DNA of 64,000 bases from Dethiosulfatibacter aminovorans DSM 17477. Lineage in GTDB: Bacteria; Bacillota; Clostridia; Tissierellales; Dethiosulfatibacteraceae. The stretch is taken from NCBI RefSeq assembly GCF_900142005.1, contig NZ_FQZL01000005.1, forward strand, positions 62,001 through 126,000. The letters are read 5' to 3'. Of the stretch, positions 24,060-32,926 are shown piece by piece (position 1 is the stretch's first letter; each line of letters opens with the position of its first letter). The translations under genes and the position numbers were made by a program. Under the pieces are notes generated by a model, which was not told the DNA's origin, made no database searches, and was given only the letters and a program-made list of their open reading frames with translations.

Positions 24060-25160
24060 CTAATAGTAGTAATCGAAGTATAATTCTTCCAGGGACTTGT
24101 ATGTCCTTTTGTAGCCAAAGGATGAGGGTCCTACGATACTGAGTGCTGTCGGTGTCTTGAGGGGCAGGGGAGCCGGCATCCCTATTACGGACACCTTCAT
24201 TTGCGGCTTCAGTTCGCTAATGTCAACAGGCATGAGAGTATCCACGTCTATCAGGGATATCAAGTCCGGAACCATTACCGATATAGAATCGTTTTTAAAC
24301 CCTGCTATGAACTCGTTCTTCATTATTATCCTGTAGTTGTCCGATGAATAAGATTCGATCCCCCTGATCTTTAAAATCTGCCAGTTGTCATTTGTAGCAT
24401 CGTCGATTTCAAGGATCTTGCCCTTGAAGAGTTCGATGGCAGCTCCGTATATAGAGTTTTTTGTTACAGTTACAAGACGGCTCAGCAGGTCTGAATAATC
24501 GGTGCATTCCATGAAGACCTTGCCTATTTCCATGGCATGGGTAACGGTGTTGGGAATCATCGATCTTTTCAATGCTTCGCCCTTGAGCATTCCGCAAGAA
24601 AAGAATCCGACGTTGCTGTAGCTTGCCAGGTGGTTTCTGATTTTCAGTTCAAGCATGAAGGTATCTTCTTCATAAAAAGTTGTTACATTCCCTCTGATAT
24701 CCGAAAGGCAAAATGGCGAAAGAGGAATGTTGTTTATGTGTAGTGTTGTCATTTGAAGTTCTGGAAAGGCAGTGCTTATACAGTCGCCGTCAATTAGGGG
24801 CAATCCTGAAAGCGCGGCGGTGAACAGAGGATAGAGGGCGTTTATACCTGCGCATTCCAAAGTATAGAGTCCTGCTATTTCAGAATTGGTAATTTTTGCA
24901 AGTTCCCTTATGGACGGCATGCTCTCATGACCGGAAAAAAGAAAATCGTCAAGAAGTGTTGGAGAACCTACCAATCCTGTCCCTGCATAGTATTTATCGT
25001 TTTCGAGTTCCCTGCATGAAATCAGAGGGATTGATACATTGCTTGAGAACAGTTCTTCCAGAAGATAAACTGCATTGTTGGTTTTACCGCCGCCTCCTGT
25101 ACCCAGATATACACTTCCCAAGAAGAGAGGCTTTATACAGCTTTTATCAATTTTTTTCAT
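24060..25160 (-). CDS. DUF917 family protein (S-methyl-thiohydantoin desulfurase-like)
   Basis: Protein of 366 residues. It has the DUF917 landmarks: an early Gly-rich loop (LGTGGGGKTNNAVYLLEEL), a VGSPTLL loop, LPLIDGDCISTAFPELQMTT, and a C-terminal VMVPDLISLIDVDTLMPVDI. The same landmarks are in the copy at 28354 (GTGGGGDPYIGK, PIIDGDGMGRAFPELQMV), which is clearly a paralog but diverged. DUF917 proteins are commonly encoded with HyuA-type hydantoinases. Here the neighbour is the degenerate HyuA-like protein. The gap to the upstream activator gene is only four bases, so they form one transcription unit. Confidence 0.78.
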   Translation of the reverse strand: MKKIDKSCIKPLFLGSVYLGTGGGGKTNNAVYLLEELFSSNVSIPLISCRELENDKYYAGTGLVGSPTLLDDFLFSGHESMPSIRELAKITNSEIAGLYTLECAGINALYPLFTAALSGLPLIDGDCISTAFPELQMTTLHINNIPLSPFCLSDIRGNVTTFYEEDTFMLELKIRNHLASYSNVGFFSCGMLKGEALKRSMIPNTVTHAMEIGKVFMECTDYSDLLSRLVTVTKNSIYGAAIELFKGKILEIDDATNDNWQILKIRGIESYSSDNYRIIMKNEFIAGFKNDSISVMVPDLISLIDVDTLMPVDISELKPQMKVSVIGMPAPLPLKTPTALSIVGPSSFGYKRTYKSLEELYFDYYY

Positions 25161-25164
25161 AAAA

Positions 25165-26706
25165 TCACCCTTTGTTGTATTTTTCTATCCATCGGTACAA
25201 TGTCGCCAAGCTTATGTCCAGGTGTTTTGCCAGCCGTTTTTTTTCATCCGTCGAATCCCCGTATTTCCGGAGAAGTGCAACGAACTCATCTTTTGACAGT
25301 TTTTTTGTTCCTTTCTTCAGTCCCTTTCCACAGGATTTTTCCGACTTTCTAATATGTGATGGAAGATGTTCCGCCTCTATTCTTTCGGAGGTGGACATTG
25401 TTACGCAGTATTCTACGGTGTTTGTGAGCTCCCGGACATTGCCCGGCCATTCATAAGCTGTCAGTAAATCCATTGCTTCCAATGAAAAGGTCATGTAGTG
25501 CTTTTTCTGGACTATACAAAATTTCTTAAGATAGTAATTGAGGAGAAGCTCTATATCGTTGTGCTTGTTGGTCAGGGGAGGAAGGGTAACGGGTATTACA
25601 TTTATTCTGTAAAACAGATCCTCTCTGAAATCACCTCTTGTAATCATATCTTCAAGATTCTTGTTTGTAGCGCAAATTATTCGAATGTCCACAGGTATGA
25701 GATGATTGCCGCCTATTTTTTCTATTGATCTTTCCTGCAGCACCCGCAGGAGTTTGACCTGTAGATTCAAAGGCATGTCACCTATTTCGTCAAGAAAGAG
25801 GGTGCCCCTGTTTGCGGATTCTATCTTGCCGATTTTACCCTGGTTGCTTGCTCCGGTGAAGGCTCCCTTTTCATAACCGAATAGTTCGCTTTCAAGGAGG
25901 TTTTCAGGTATTGCTGCACAGTTTATTGCAATGAACGAATGGTCTTTTCTGTTGCTTTCCGAGTGGATGAGTCTGGCTATCATCTCCTTGCCTGTGCCGC
26001 TTTCTCCCTTTAGCAGTACGGTGCTGTCGGTGTTTGATATCTGGTTTATTTTAGCGAGGATTCTGTTGAGATAGAGTGCCTTGCCAATGATTTTCGCATG
26101 CAGGTTTTCTACCTTGGCGGATGAATGGCTGTCATCAGAGTGAATCCTGTTGCCGACATCTGGAATGCTTGCCTTTAAGCTTCCTATGAACCGGTTTCCG
26201 GAATAGTAGTTGCTTATTATTGCATTCCTGTCTTTCGTATTTCTGCTACTGGTTTTCTCGATTTCTTCTTCCTTATCGATTTGGATTTGCATGTTGAAAT
26301 GTTCCTTTATGCTCTCTATGACTCCCGAATACAGTTTGTTTGAATCCGTTAAATGAGAGATGTGGAGGGAATCGTTTATTGAATCGGACAGGGAGGTCAA
26401 GACTTTTAGCCTGTCGTCCGTGAATTCGTTCATCGGGTTGTCGAATATCCACAAGAATCCGTTTTTTTTCTTTGTCCTGCCTATAACTGGTATGAAAACA
26501 TAAGACAGTCCCTCCTCGGAGTAAATGAGAGGATGTGAATGTGACAACATGTTTGTCCTTTTCTCCTTGCGCGGTGTTTGTGGAGTTTTTCCCTTTGTTG
26601 AGGCAGGGGTTGTTGATTTCATTATTATTGTATCGCTGTCAAATACTGTGATTTTAGCATCAAAGCATATGGCCAGGCTGTTTATGAGATTTTGAGTTTT
26701 TAGCAC
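25165..26706 (-). CDS. Sigma-54-dependent transcriptional activator
   Basis: Protein of 513 residues. A sensory N-terminal region (about 1-200) without a recognisable receiver domain is followed by a sigma-54-interacting AAA+ domain with Walker A GESGTGKE (234-241), the sigma-54 loop GAFTGA and Walker B TLFLDEIGD. The C-terminal helix-turn-helix contains LAKHLDISLATLYRWIEKY. It starts with GTG, preceded by GGAGGT on the minus strand. It is encoded divergently from the permease-DUF917-HyuA operon, whose upstream region has a textbook -24/-12 promoter at 26944-26958. That operon is its likely target. The signal is probably a hydantoin-like or amide compound (inference). Confidence 0.9.
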   Translation of the reverse strand: MLKTQNLINSLAICFDAKITVFDSDTIIMKSTTPASTKGKTPQTPRKEKRTNMLSHSHPLIYSEEGLSYVFIPVIGRTKKKNGFLWIFDNPMNEFTDDRLKVLTSLSDSINDSLHISHLTDSNKLYSGVIESIKEHFNMQIQIDKEEEIEKTSSRNTKDRNAIISNYYSGNRFIGSLKASIPDVGNRIHSDDSHSSAKVENLHAKIIGKALYLNRILAKINQISNTDSTVLLKGESGTGKEMIARLIHSESNRKDHSFIAINCAAIPENLLESELFGYEKGAFTGASNQGKIGKIESANRGTLFLDEIGDMPLNLQVKLLRVLQERSIEKIGGNHLIPVDIRIICATNKNLEDMITRGDFREDLFYRINVIPVTLPPLTNKHNDIELLLNYYLKKFCIVQKKHYMTFSLEAMDLLTAYEWPGNVRELTNTVEYCVTMSTSERIEAEHLPSHIRKSEKSCGKGLKKGTKKLSKDEFVALLRKYGDSTDEKKRLAKHLDISLATLYRWIEKYNKG

Positions 26707-26759
26707 GGCTTCTACCTCCAGGTAAAGGATTTATTAAATTATATCATACTATCAGAAAA

Positions 26760-26832
26760 TGAGAAAAATAGAAAAATAGAGAAAAGGAGAGAAATGGTGA
26801 GATTGTTTGAGAAAAATAGAGAAAAATAAAAA
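26760..26832 (+). promoter_or_regulatory. Candidate upstream activator repeats
   Basis: TGAGAAAAATAGA occurs at 26760-26772 and again at 26809-26821, within purine-rich sequence 115-190 bases upstream of the sigma-54 promoter. The spacing suits enhancer sites for the divergently encoded activator. Confidence 0.45.
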
Positions 26833-26943
26833 TAATCACCATGTTCAACTCGTTGATGATGAGAATTTTTAAGCGATTATCATGGAAAGTACGTTGATAT
26901 ATTGTATTTATGGTGGAAATATGTAATTTTGATCGAGGAAAGC

Positions 26944-26958
26944 TGGCACAATTGTTGC
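26944..26958 (+). promoter_or_regulatory. Sigma-54 (-24/-12) promoter
   Basis: TGGCACAATTGTTGC: the GG at 26945-26946 and the GC at 26957-26958 are separated by exactly ten bases, as sigma-54 requires, and the flanking bases match the consensus TGGCAC-N5-TTGC completely. It points at the permease gene at 27014. Confidence 0.9.
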
Positions 26959-27013
26959 AATAATGTAATATATGAAGATTCATTAAGAATCAATAAATGA
27001 GAGGAGAGAATTT

Positions 27014-28285
27014 ATGTCGTTAAATGAAAAAAGTAAATCGGTTGAACAAAATACCTTGAACAGGGTTCCTTTGGATCAGAGACAGTCATGGGGAAGCATA
27101 GCGCTGATATGGATAGGGTCTATGATCTGTGTACCCTGTCTGATGATTGGAGGCCTTCTTGTAACTGGACTGACTGTACCCAATGCCTTTCTTGCTGCGT
27201 TGATTGGATACGGAATTGTAGTTTTGTATATGTGTTTCCAGGGAATGCAGGGGTCGGATACCGGACTGCCAACTGTAAGTGTTGCAGCCGGATCTTTTGG
27301 TGAAAAGGGTTCGAAGCTTATCATATCAATGATAATCGGTGTTGCATGTATAGGTTGGTTTGGATTTCAGGCTAATGTATGCGGTTCGGCATTCAGCGGC
27401 ATACTGTCGTCTGCCATGGGAATCAACCTTCCCGTATGGCTTTCGTCGCTGATTTGGGGCATCATCATGCTGGTGACTGCAATCTATGGATTCAATGCAC
27501 TCAAGTACCTTAATTATATTGCAGTACCTGCCTTGATAATCGTTTGTCTCTATGGTGTCTATGAATCCATCTCCCAATATGGAAGCAGCGTGATCACTTC
27601 GTATCAGCCGCCTACGCCCTTCCCGCTCATGCAGGGAATTGCTCTGGCTGTTGCAACCTTTGCCTTTGGCGGTGTAATTGCCGGAGATTATTCAAGGTAT
27701 GCAAAAAGCAGGGCCGACGTAGTCAAGTCATCAGTAGTGGGAGTTCTTCCTGCAGGTATCTCCATGATAGTGATGGGTGGAATAATGAGTCTTGTTTCTG
27801 GAACATACGACATTTCAATAGTCCTTACTGATCTTGGTGTGCCTGCATTTGGACTCGTGGCCCTTGTTTTGGCCACCTGGACCACAAACACTGTGAATGC
27901 ATATTCAGGTGGTCTGGCAATAACGAACATGTTCAACCTTGACGCTTCTAAAAGAAGCTTTGCCACTGCCGTTGCAGGATTTACTGGAACCCTTTGCGCC
28001 GTTGCAGGAATAATAAACCATTTTGTAGGATTTCTGTCATTGCTGACAGCTGCTGTTCCGCCGGTGGCGGGAGTCATGATTGCTGAGTACTGGATAATCA
28101 ACAAGGGAAAGGTTGAAAACTTTAGAATAAAGCAGGGTATTGCATATCAGGGAATACTTGCGTGGCTGGCGGGATCTGCAGTGGCCATTGTTGTCAAATG
28201 GGGAATACAGCCTGTAAATGGTATTATTGTTTCAATGCTGGTATATTTGGTCTTGAATTCCATCATGACTAGTAATGAGAAATAA
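27014..28285 (+). CDS. NCS1-family permease (cytosine/hydantoin permease type)
   Basis: Protein of 423 residues with about 12 membrane segments. DQRQSWGSIALIWIGSMICVPCLMIGGLL, GVIAGDYSRYAKSRADV, and NAYSGGLAITNMFN are characteristic of the NCS1 nucleobase:cation symporters (CodB-like), whose members carry cytosine, allantoin or hydantoins. GAGGAGAG precedes the ATG at 27014. It is driven by the sigma-54 promoter at 26944 and followed by DUF917 and HyuA genes. An imported hydantoin-like ring compound is therefore the best guess for its substrate. Confidence 0.85.
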   Translation: MSLNEKSKSVEQNTLNRVPLDQRQSWGSIALIWIGSMICVPCLMIGGLLVTGLTVPNAFLAALIGYGIVVLYMCFQGMQGSDTGLPTVSVAAGSFGEKGSKLIISMIIGVACIGWFGFQANVCGSAFSGILSSAMGINLPVWLSSLIWGIIMLVTAIYGFNALKYLNYIAVPALIIVCLYGVYESISQYGSSVITSYQPPTPFPLMQGIALAVATFAFGGVIAGDYSRYAKSRADVVKSSVVGVLPAGISMIVMGGIMSLVSGTYDISIVLTDLGVPAFGLVALVLATWTTNTVNAYSGGLAITNMFNLDASKRSFATAVAGFTGTLCAVAGIINHFVGFLSLLTAAVPPVAGVMIAEYWIINKGKVENFRIKQGIAYQGILAWLAGSAVAIVVKWGIQPVNGIIVSMLVYLVLNSIMTSNEK

Positions 28286-28316
28286 ATAGTGATATCAAAT
28301 TAATGCAAGAATCAAG

Positions 28317-28339
28317 TCAACTAAAGTTGTGATATAAAA
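28317..28339 (+). other. Leader motif shared with etfB
   Basis: The 23 bases here match 17995-18017, in the etfB leader, at 22 positions, both immediately before the ribosome-binding site. The motif includes CAACTAAAGTTG, a small self-complementary hairpin. Here the long nested repeat seen upstream of etfB is absent. Confidence 0.6.
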
Positions 28340-28353
28340 ACGAGGAGGAAGAA

Positions 28354-29442
28354 ATGAGGAAATTGGATGCACAAGCTATAGAAGATATTGCTCTTGGGGC
28401 TGCACTGCTGGGAACGGGAGGGGGAGGAGATCCTTACATTGGCAAGCTCATGGCTCTACAGGCCATAAAAGACCATGGACCCGTTACTGTCATCAGCAAA
28501 GATGAAGTGCCGGATGATGCCCTTGTATTGCCGACGGCAATGATGGGAGCTCCTACCGTATTGATTGAAAAGATTGCAAACGGCTGTGAATTTAAAAAGG
28601 TTTTCGAAGCCATGGAAAAGCATATGGGCAAGAAAATATACGCCACTATGCCCATCGAGGCCGGAGGGGTGAATTCAATGATACCCCTTGCAGTAGCGGC
28701 ACAGATGGGAGTTCCAATAATTGACGGTGACGGTATGGGCAGGGCCTTTCCCGAATTGCAAATGGTTACATATCACCTTCATGGAGTCACATCATCACCT
28801 ATGGCCATAACGGATGAAAAGGGAAACATGAGCATACTGAACACTATCAACAACAAATGGTCGGAAAATCTAGCCAGAGCTCTTACTGTGGAGCAGGGCG
28901 GCAGTGTAATGATAGGGATATACCCAATGGAAGGAAGGCAGATCAAAGCCTGTGCCATCGATGGAGTAATGACCTTTTCCCAGGAAATCGGCAAGGCCAT
29001 AAGGGAATCAAGCAGCCATGAAACTCCGCCTGTTGAGCAGTTGCTGGAAAAAATAAACGGATACGAGCTGTTCAGAGGCAAGATTTCAGATGTAAGAAGA
29101 GAAACAAAAGAGGGTTTCAACTTCGGTACAGTGAAAATCGACGGAATAGAAAGCTACAAGGGAGAAACATGCCAGGTTGAATTCCAGAACGAGAACCTCA
29201 TTGCAAAGAGGGGAGACAGGGTAGTTGCTACGACTCCTGATCTCATTTGCATGGTTGACCTGGAAAATATCATACCAATAACTACAGATGCGTTGAAGTA
29301 CGGCAGCAGGGTCCTTGTAATAGGACTGAAGTGCGATGATCAATGGAGAACGGACAAAGGTATTGAAACTGTAGGACCAAGATACTTTGGATATGATATG
29401 GACTACATACCTATAGAAGAGAGACTGAAGGAGGTTTGGTGA
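28354..29442 (+). CDS. DUF917 family protein (S-methyl-thiohydantoin desulfurase-like)
   Basis: Protein of 362 residues with the family motifs LLGTGGGGDPYIGKL, PTAMMGAPTVL, IEAGGVNSMIPL, PIIDGDGMGRAFPELQMV and TPDLICMVDLENIIPITT. All the motifs that look weakened in the paralog at 24060 are in their usual form here. GAGGAGG at 28342-28348 precedes the ATG. It ends one base before the HyuA gene, so the two products probably act together on a common substrate imported by the NCS1 permease. Confidence 0.85.
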   Translation: MRKLDAQAIEDIALGAALLGTGGGGDPYIGKLMALQAIKDHGPVTVISKDEVPDDALVLPTAMMGAPTVLIEKIANGCEFKKVFEAMEKHMGKKIYATMPIEAGGVNSMIPLAVAAQMGVPIIDGDGMGRAFPELQMVTYHLHGVTSSPMAITDEKGNMSILNTINNKWSENLARALTVEQGGSVMIGIYPMEGRQIKACAIDGVMTFSQEIGKAIRESSSHETPPVEQLLEKINGYELFRGKISDVRRETKEGFNFGTVKIDGIESYKGETCQVEFQNENLIAKRGDRVVATTPDLICMVDLENIIPITTDALKYGSRVLVIGLKCDDQWRTDKGIETVGPRYFGYDMDYIPIEERLKEVW

Positions 29443-29443
29443 A

Positions 29444-31000
29444 ATGATGTATAGAATTGGAGTGGATGTAGGTGGGACCAATACCGATGCGGTCATCATA
29501 GATGAAAATCTGAAACTTGTTGAAAATGTGAAAATGCCTACAACTGAAGACATCAGTACGGGTATCTACAATGCCATCGAGGCTGTTCTTGAAAAATCCG
29601 GAATTGACAGGAAAAAAATAAGGTATGCCATGCTGGGTACTACACAGTGTACAAATGCAATTGTCGAGAGGAAGAAGCTTTGCAAGGTGGGAATACTGAG
29701 GCTTGGCTCGCCAGCGACCCATTCCATAGAGCCTATGATAGACTGGCCGGAAGACTTAAGGGGAGCTGTAAGTGAAAACTATCATATATTGAAGGGGGGA
29801 TATGAATTTGACGGAAGGGAGATAACATCCTTTGATGAACAGGAAATCAGAGAAGCCGTCAGGTCCATGAAAGGAAAGGTTGACGCCATAGCCATAGCAT
29901 GCGTATTCGCGCCGGTCAGGTCCGAACACGAGTATATGGCTGCTGACATTGTAAGGGAGGAACTGGGTGATGTATCCATATCCCTTTCAAATGAAGTGGC
30001 AAGCATGGGCCTTCTCGAAAGGGAAAATGCAACTATTCTTAACTCAGCCCTTATGAAAGTTGCTGAAACTGTAACCGAAGGATTCATTGAGGCTTTGAGA
30101 AAGCAGGGAGTAGACAGTGCGGAAGTGTATCTTTGTCAAAATGACGGAACATTGATGAGCGTCGAGTTCACCAGGAAGTTTCCTATTCTTACTGTGGCCT
30201 GTGGACCGACTAACAGTATCAGAGGCGCGTCATTTTTGAGTGAACTGAAAAATGCAATAGTAATAGACGTAGGAGGCACAACCACGGATATTGGAGTCAT
30301 AGTGAACTCCTTTCCAAGGGAGTCGTCCCTTGCGGCGGATGTTGGAGGTGCGAGAACTAATTTCAGGATGCCTGACATCATAGCAATAGGACTTGGTGGA
30401 GGAACTATCATAAGGGAGAATGAAGGAGCCGTGAAAATTGGGCCGGACAGCGTAGGTTACAAACTGAGGGAGAAAGCACTGGTTTTCGGAGGAGACACCC
30501 TTACTGCAACAGACATTGCCGTAAGGCTTGGTATGAGCCAGATTGGTGATTCATCCCTTGTTGAGCACATAGACATGGATTTTGCAAGAGACACCATGGA
30601 TAAAATGATGGAGAAGGTTGAAGACGGAATAGACAGGATGAAACTTTCGGCAGAGCCTGTACCTGTTGTCCTTGTCGGAGGTGGAGGTATACTTGTGAGA
30701 GACAGCCTGAAGGGAGTATCGCAGGTAATAAAGCCTGAAAACTACCCCGTTGCCAATGCTATCGGATCCGCAATAGCACAGGTAAGTGGAACTTTTGAAA
30801 AACTGTTCACAATAGGGGACGGCTTGACAAGAGAGGATGCGCTTCAGCAAAGCAAAGAGGAAGCAATAGAAATGACCGTGAGGGCCGGAGCGGATGAAAG
30901 GACCGTGGAGATTGTCGATGTTGAAGATGTTCCTCTGGCTTATCATACAGGAAATGCAACCAGGATCAAGGTTAAGGCTGCAGGGGATTTGAGAATATAA
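29444..31000 (+). CDS. Hydantoinase/oxoprolinase (HyuA-type) protein
   Basis: Protein of 518 residues. The N-terminal Hydant_A_N domain begins RIGVDVGGTNTDAVII and includes AMLGTTQCTNAIVERKKL. The hydantoinase A domain has NAIVIDVGGTTTDIGVI and GIGLGGGTI-like sequence (AIGLGGGTIIRENEG). These are the ASKHA-type ATP-binding motifs, so ATP-dependent ring opening of a hydantoin- or oxoproline-like lactam is expected. The HyuB-type partner is not in the window, and the DUF917 protein takes its place as operon partner. AAGGAGGT at 29428-29435 serves the ATG at 29444 or 29447. Confidence 0.88.
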   Translation: MMYRIGVDVGGTNTDAVIIDENLKLVENVKMPTTEDISTGIYNAIEAVLEKSGIDRKKIRYAMLGTTQCTNAIVERKKLCKVGILRLGSPATHSIEPMIDWPEDLRGAVSENYHILKGGYEFDGREITSFDEQEIREAVRSMKGKVDAIAIACVFAPVRSEHEYMAADIVREELGDVSISLSNEVASMGLLERENATILNSALMKVAETVTEGFIEALRKQGVDSAEVYLCQNDGTLMSVEFTRKFPILTVACGPTNSIRGASFLSELKNAIVIDVGGTTTDIGVIVNSFPRESSLAADVGGARTNFRMPDIIAIGLGGGTIIRENEGAVKIGPDSVGYKLREKALVFGGDTLTATDIAVRLGMSQIGDSSLVEHIDMDFARDTMDKMMEKVEDGIDRMKLSAEPVPVVLVGGGGILVRDSLKGVSQVIKPENYPVANAIGSAIAQVSGTFEKLFTIGDGLTREDALQQSKEEAIEMTVRAGADERTVEIVDVEDVPLAYHTGNATRIKVKAAGDLRI

Positions 31001-31060
31001 TATTAGAAAATGATAAATGCAACCTGAGTTTTCTGGTAATATCGGCCATGACCCGGATGG

Positions 31061-31105
31061 AAAACTGCAGCGATCGTATAACGCGATTGCTGCAGTTTTT
31101 GTTTT
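31061..31105 (+). terminator. Intrinsic terminator after the hyuA operon
   Basis: AAAACTGCAGCGATCG (31061-31076) pairs with CGATTGCTGCAGTTTT through one G-U pair, followed by TGTTTTGG. Confidence 0.85.
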
Positions 31106-31130
31106 GGTTTATAATTAAGTAAACAGAAAG

Positions 31131-31166
31131 AAATGACATCTTGTTAAATAGGATGTCATTTTTTAT
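31131..31166 (+). terminator. Second intrinsic terminator
   Basis: AAATGACATC (31131-31140) and GATGTCATTT (31152-31161) form a perfect stem with a T-rich tail (TTTTATT). Confidence 0.8.
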
Positions 31167-31201
31167 TAATTGGCCTTAGTGTTTAGCTGACTGGGAAAGA
31201 G

Positions 31202-31306
31202 TTTCTCGATATGAGAAAGTTTATCAAATTGAGAAATACTTGATTCGTGCTGGAATTCGTCATTAATTGGGTTGAGCCTGTCCGGCAGTTATCAAATTGA
31301 GAAATA
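31202..31306 (+). promoter_or_regulatory. Candidate enhancer sites for the second sigma-54 promoter
   Basis: A TTTCTC-N5-GAGAAA palindrome lies at 31202-31218. An exact 18-bp direct repeat (TTATCAAATTGAGAAATA) occurs at 31221-31238 and 31289-31306. All three share GAGAAA and lie 50-155 bases upstream of the -24/-12 promoter at 31355, the usual range for bound sigma-54 activators. Confidence 0.65.
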
Positions 31307-31354
31307 GAAAGGAACTCAAACTTATGAAACCATTGAAAAACAGGGAAATAAATC

Positions 31355-31370
31355 TTGGCATGGTCCTTGC
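31355..31370 (+). promoter_or_regulatory. Sigma-54 (-24/-12) promoter of the carrier gene
   Basis: TTGGCATGGTCCTTGC: GG at 31357-31358 and GC at 31369-31370 with exactly ten bases between. The expected start near 31382 rules out the upstream in-frame starts (from 31297) of the next gene. Confidence 0.85.
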
Positions 31371-31455
31371 TTATATAAAAAGGTGTATTGATTTTATATT
31401 GAGTTTTGCTTATTGGACATGCGCATGTTTGATTAATATATTAAAGAGGTGTAAA

Positions 31456-32862
31456 ATGAGTAGTCAAAAATTGAATAATAATTTGAATTCTGATACAAAA
31501 AAAGGATCTAGAATGCCTACGACGGCAGCACTCCTTATGTGTATGATTTTGCTGGCGGCAATACTTACGTACATAGTGCCGGCAGGTCAGTATGAAAGGG
31601 CATTCGACGAAGCGACAAACAGAACACTGGTTGTTGCAAACACATACCAAAATGTTGAACAGACTCCTGTTGGAATTGGCGGATTGTTATCCTCCTTCTA
31701 TCGTGGACTTGTAAATGCAGCTGAAATAATTTCTTTTGTTTTCATTACAGGAGGAGCCTTTGGAATAATTTCAAGAAGCGGTGCAATCAATGCCGGTCTT
31801 GAAAAACTAATAAGAAAATTTGCCGGCAGGGAATCCATACTCATAGGATTGATAATGACTGCATTTGCAATATGTGGAGCGACTTTTGGAATGGCAGAGG
31901 AAGCACTTCCTTTTGTAACAATTCTCGTGGCTGCGTCCATGGCCCTTGGATATGATGCAACTGTTGGTGTTGCCATGGTTGTCATCGGAATATATTGCGG
32001 ATATTCTTCCGGTCCCTTAAATCCCTTCAATACAGGGATAGCGCAGGGAATAGCCGAACTCCCCATATTCTCAGGGCTTGGTCTGAGGGTTGTTCTAATG
32101 GCAGGAAGTCTTCTTATTGCAATACACCATACTGTAAGATATGGAAAAAAGATAAAGAAATCAGACATCGAAAAATCCATAGAACTTGACAACAGGGAAA
32201 CATTTGAGATGACTTCTGAAAGGAAACTGATACTGGGCATACTTGTTCTTACGGTAGGAGTATTGATATTCGGAGTTCTTAAATATGGTTGGTATTTTGC
32301 TGAAATCTCCGCACTATTCATGGTAATGGGACTTATCGTCGGAATGATCTACTACAAGGGGGATTTCAATCTATATACTACCGAATTTTTAAAGGGAGCC
32401 GGTGAAATGACGACTGCAGCAATATTCATAGGTCTTTCAAGGGCCATACTGGTTGTATTGCAGGATGGAAACATTATGGATACCATAGTTTACGGAATTT
32501 CACTTCCGCTGCAGAATCTTAACAGTGTGCTTTCAGCCTGGGGGATGTACTTTACTCAAGGATTAATAAACTTTGCAATTCCTTCCTCTACAGGTCAGGC
32601 TGTAGTGGTTATGCCTATTATGTCTTCAATAAGTGATGTAATAGGAACTACCAGACAGGTGGCTGTCCTTGCTTATCAGGCGGGAGACGGATTCTGGAAC
32701 ATGATAACGCCAACACACCCCGTAGTTATGGCATCTCTTGGACTGGCAGGCATATCATTCGGCAGATGGTTCAAATTTGCATCTGTGCTTGTAGTCAAGT
32801 GGACAGTATGGATTTTGGCAGTATTGGCAATAGCAGTTAAAATAGGATGGGGACCATTCTAG
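31456..32862 (+). CDS. DcuC/YfcC-family membrane carrier
   Basis: Protein of 468 residues with about 12 membrane segments, resembling the C4-dicarboxylate anaerobic carrier/YfcC family (TTAALLMCMILLAAILTYIVPAGQYERA; FAIPSSTGQAVVVMPIMSSISD). Members carry dicarboxylates, basic amino acids or peptides; the YfcC branch often neighbours arginine or peptide catabolic genes. The frame is open from 31297, but that stretch contains the sigma-54 promoter. The ATG at 31456 has AAGAGGTG upstream. It is probably co-transcribed with the opine-dehydrogenase-like gene. Confidence 0.82.
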   Translation: MSSQKLNNNLNSDTKKGSRMPTTAALLMCMILLAAILTYIVPAGQYERAFDEATNRTLVVANTYQNVEQTPVGIGGLLSSFYRGLVNAAEIISFVFITGGAFGIISRSGAINAGLEKLIRKFAGRESILIGLIMTAFAICGATFGMAEEALPFVTILVAASMALGYDATVGVAMVVIGIYCGYSSGPLNPFNTGIAQGIAELPIFSGLGLRVVLMAGSLLIAIHHTVRYGKKIKKSDIEKSIELDNRETFEMTSERKLILGILVLTVGVLIFGVLKYGWYFAEISALFMVMGLIVGMIYYKGDFNLYTTEFLKGAGEMTTAAIFIGLSRAILVVLQDGNIMDTIVYGISLPLQNLNSVLSAWGMYFTQGLINFAIPSSTGQAVVVMPIMSSISDVIGTTRQVAVLAYQAGDGFWNMITPTHPVVMASLGLAGISFGRWFKFASVLVVKWTVWILAVLAIAVKIGWGPF

Positions 32863-32926
32863 AACAAATCGAACAAATCTCATAAATATAAAATCAATAC
32901 AATACATTTTATATGAGGTGAAAGAT

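Noticed and set aside
26760-26832. CRISPR-like repeats
   Set aside because: Only two short purine-rich repeats with no regular spacers or cas genes; regulatory repeats are more likely.
31297-31455. N-terminal extension of the DcuC/YfcC carrier
   Set aside because: It contains enhancer repeats and the sigma-54 promoter; the ATG at 31456 has a ribosome-binding site and matches the family start.
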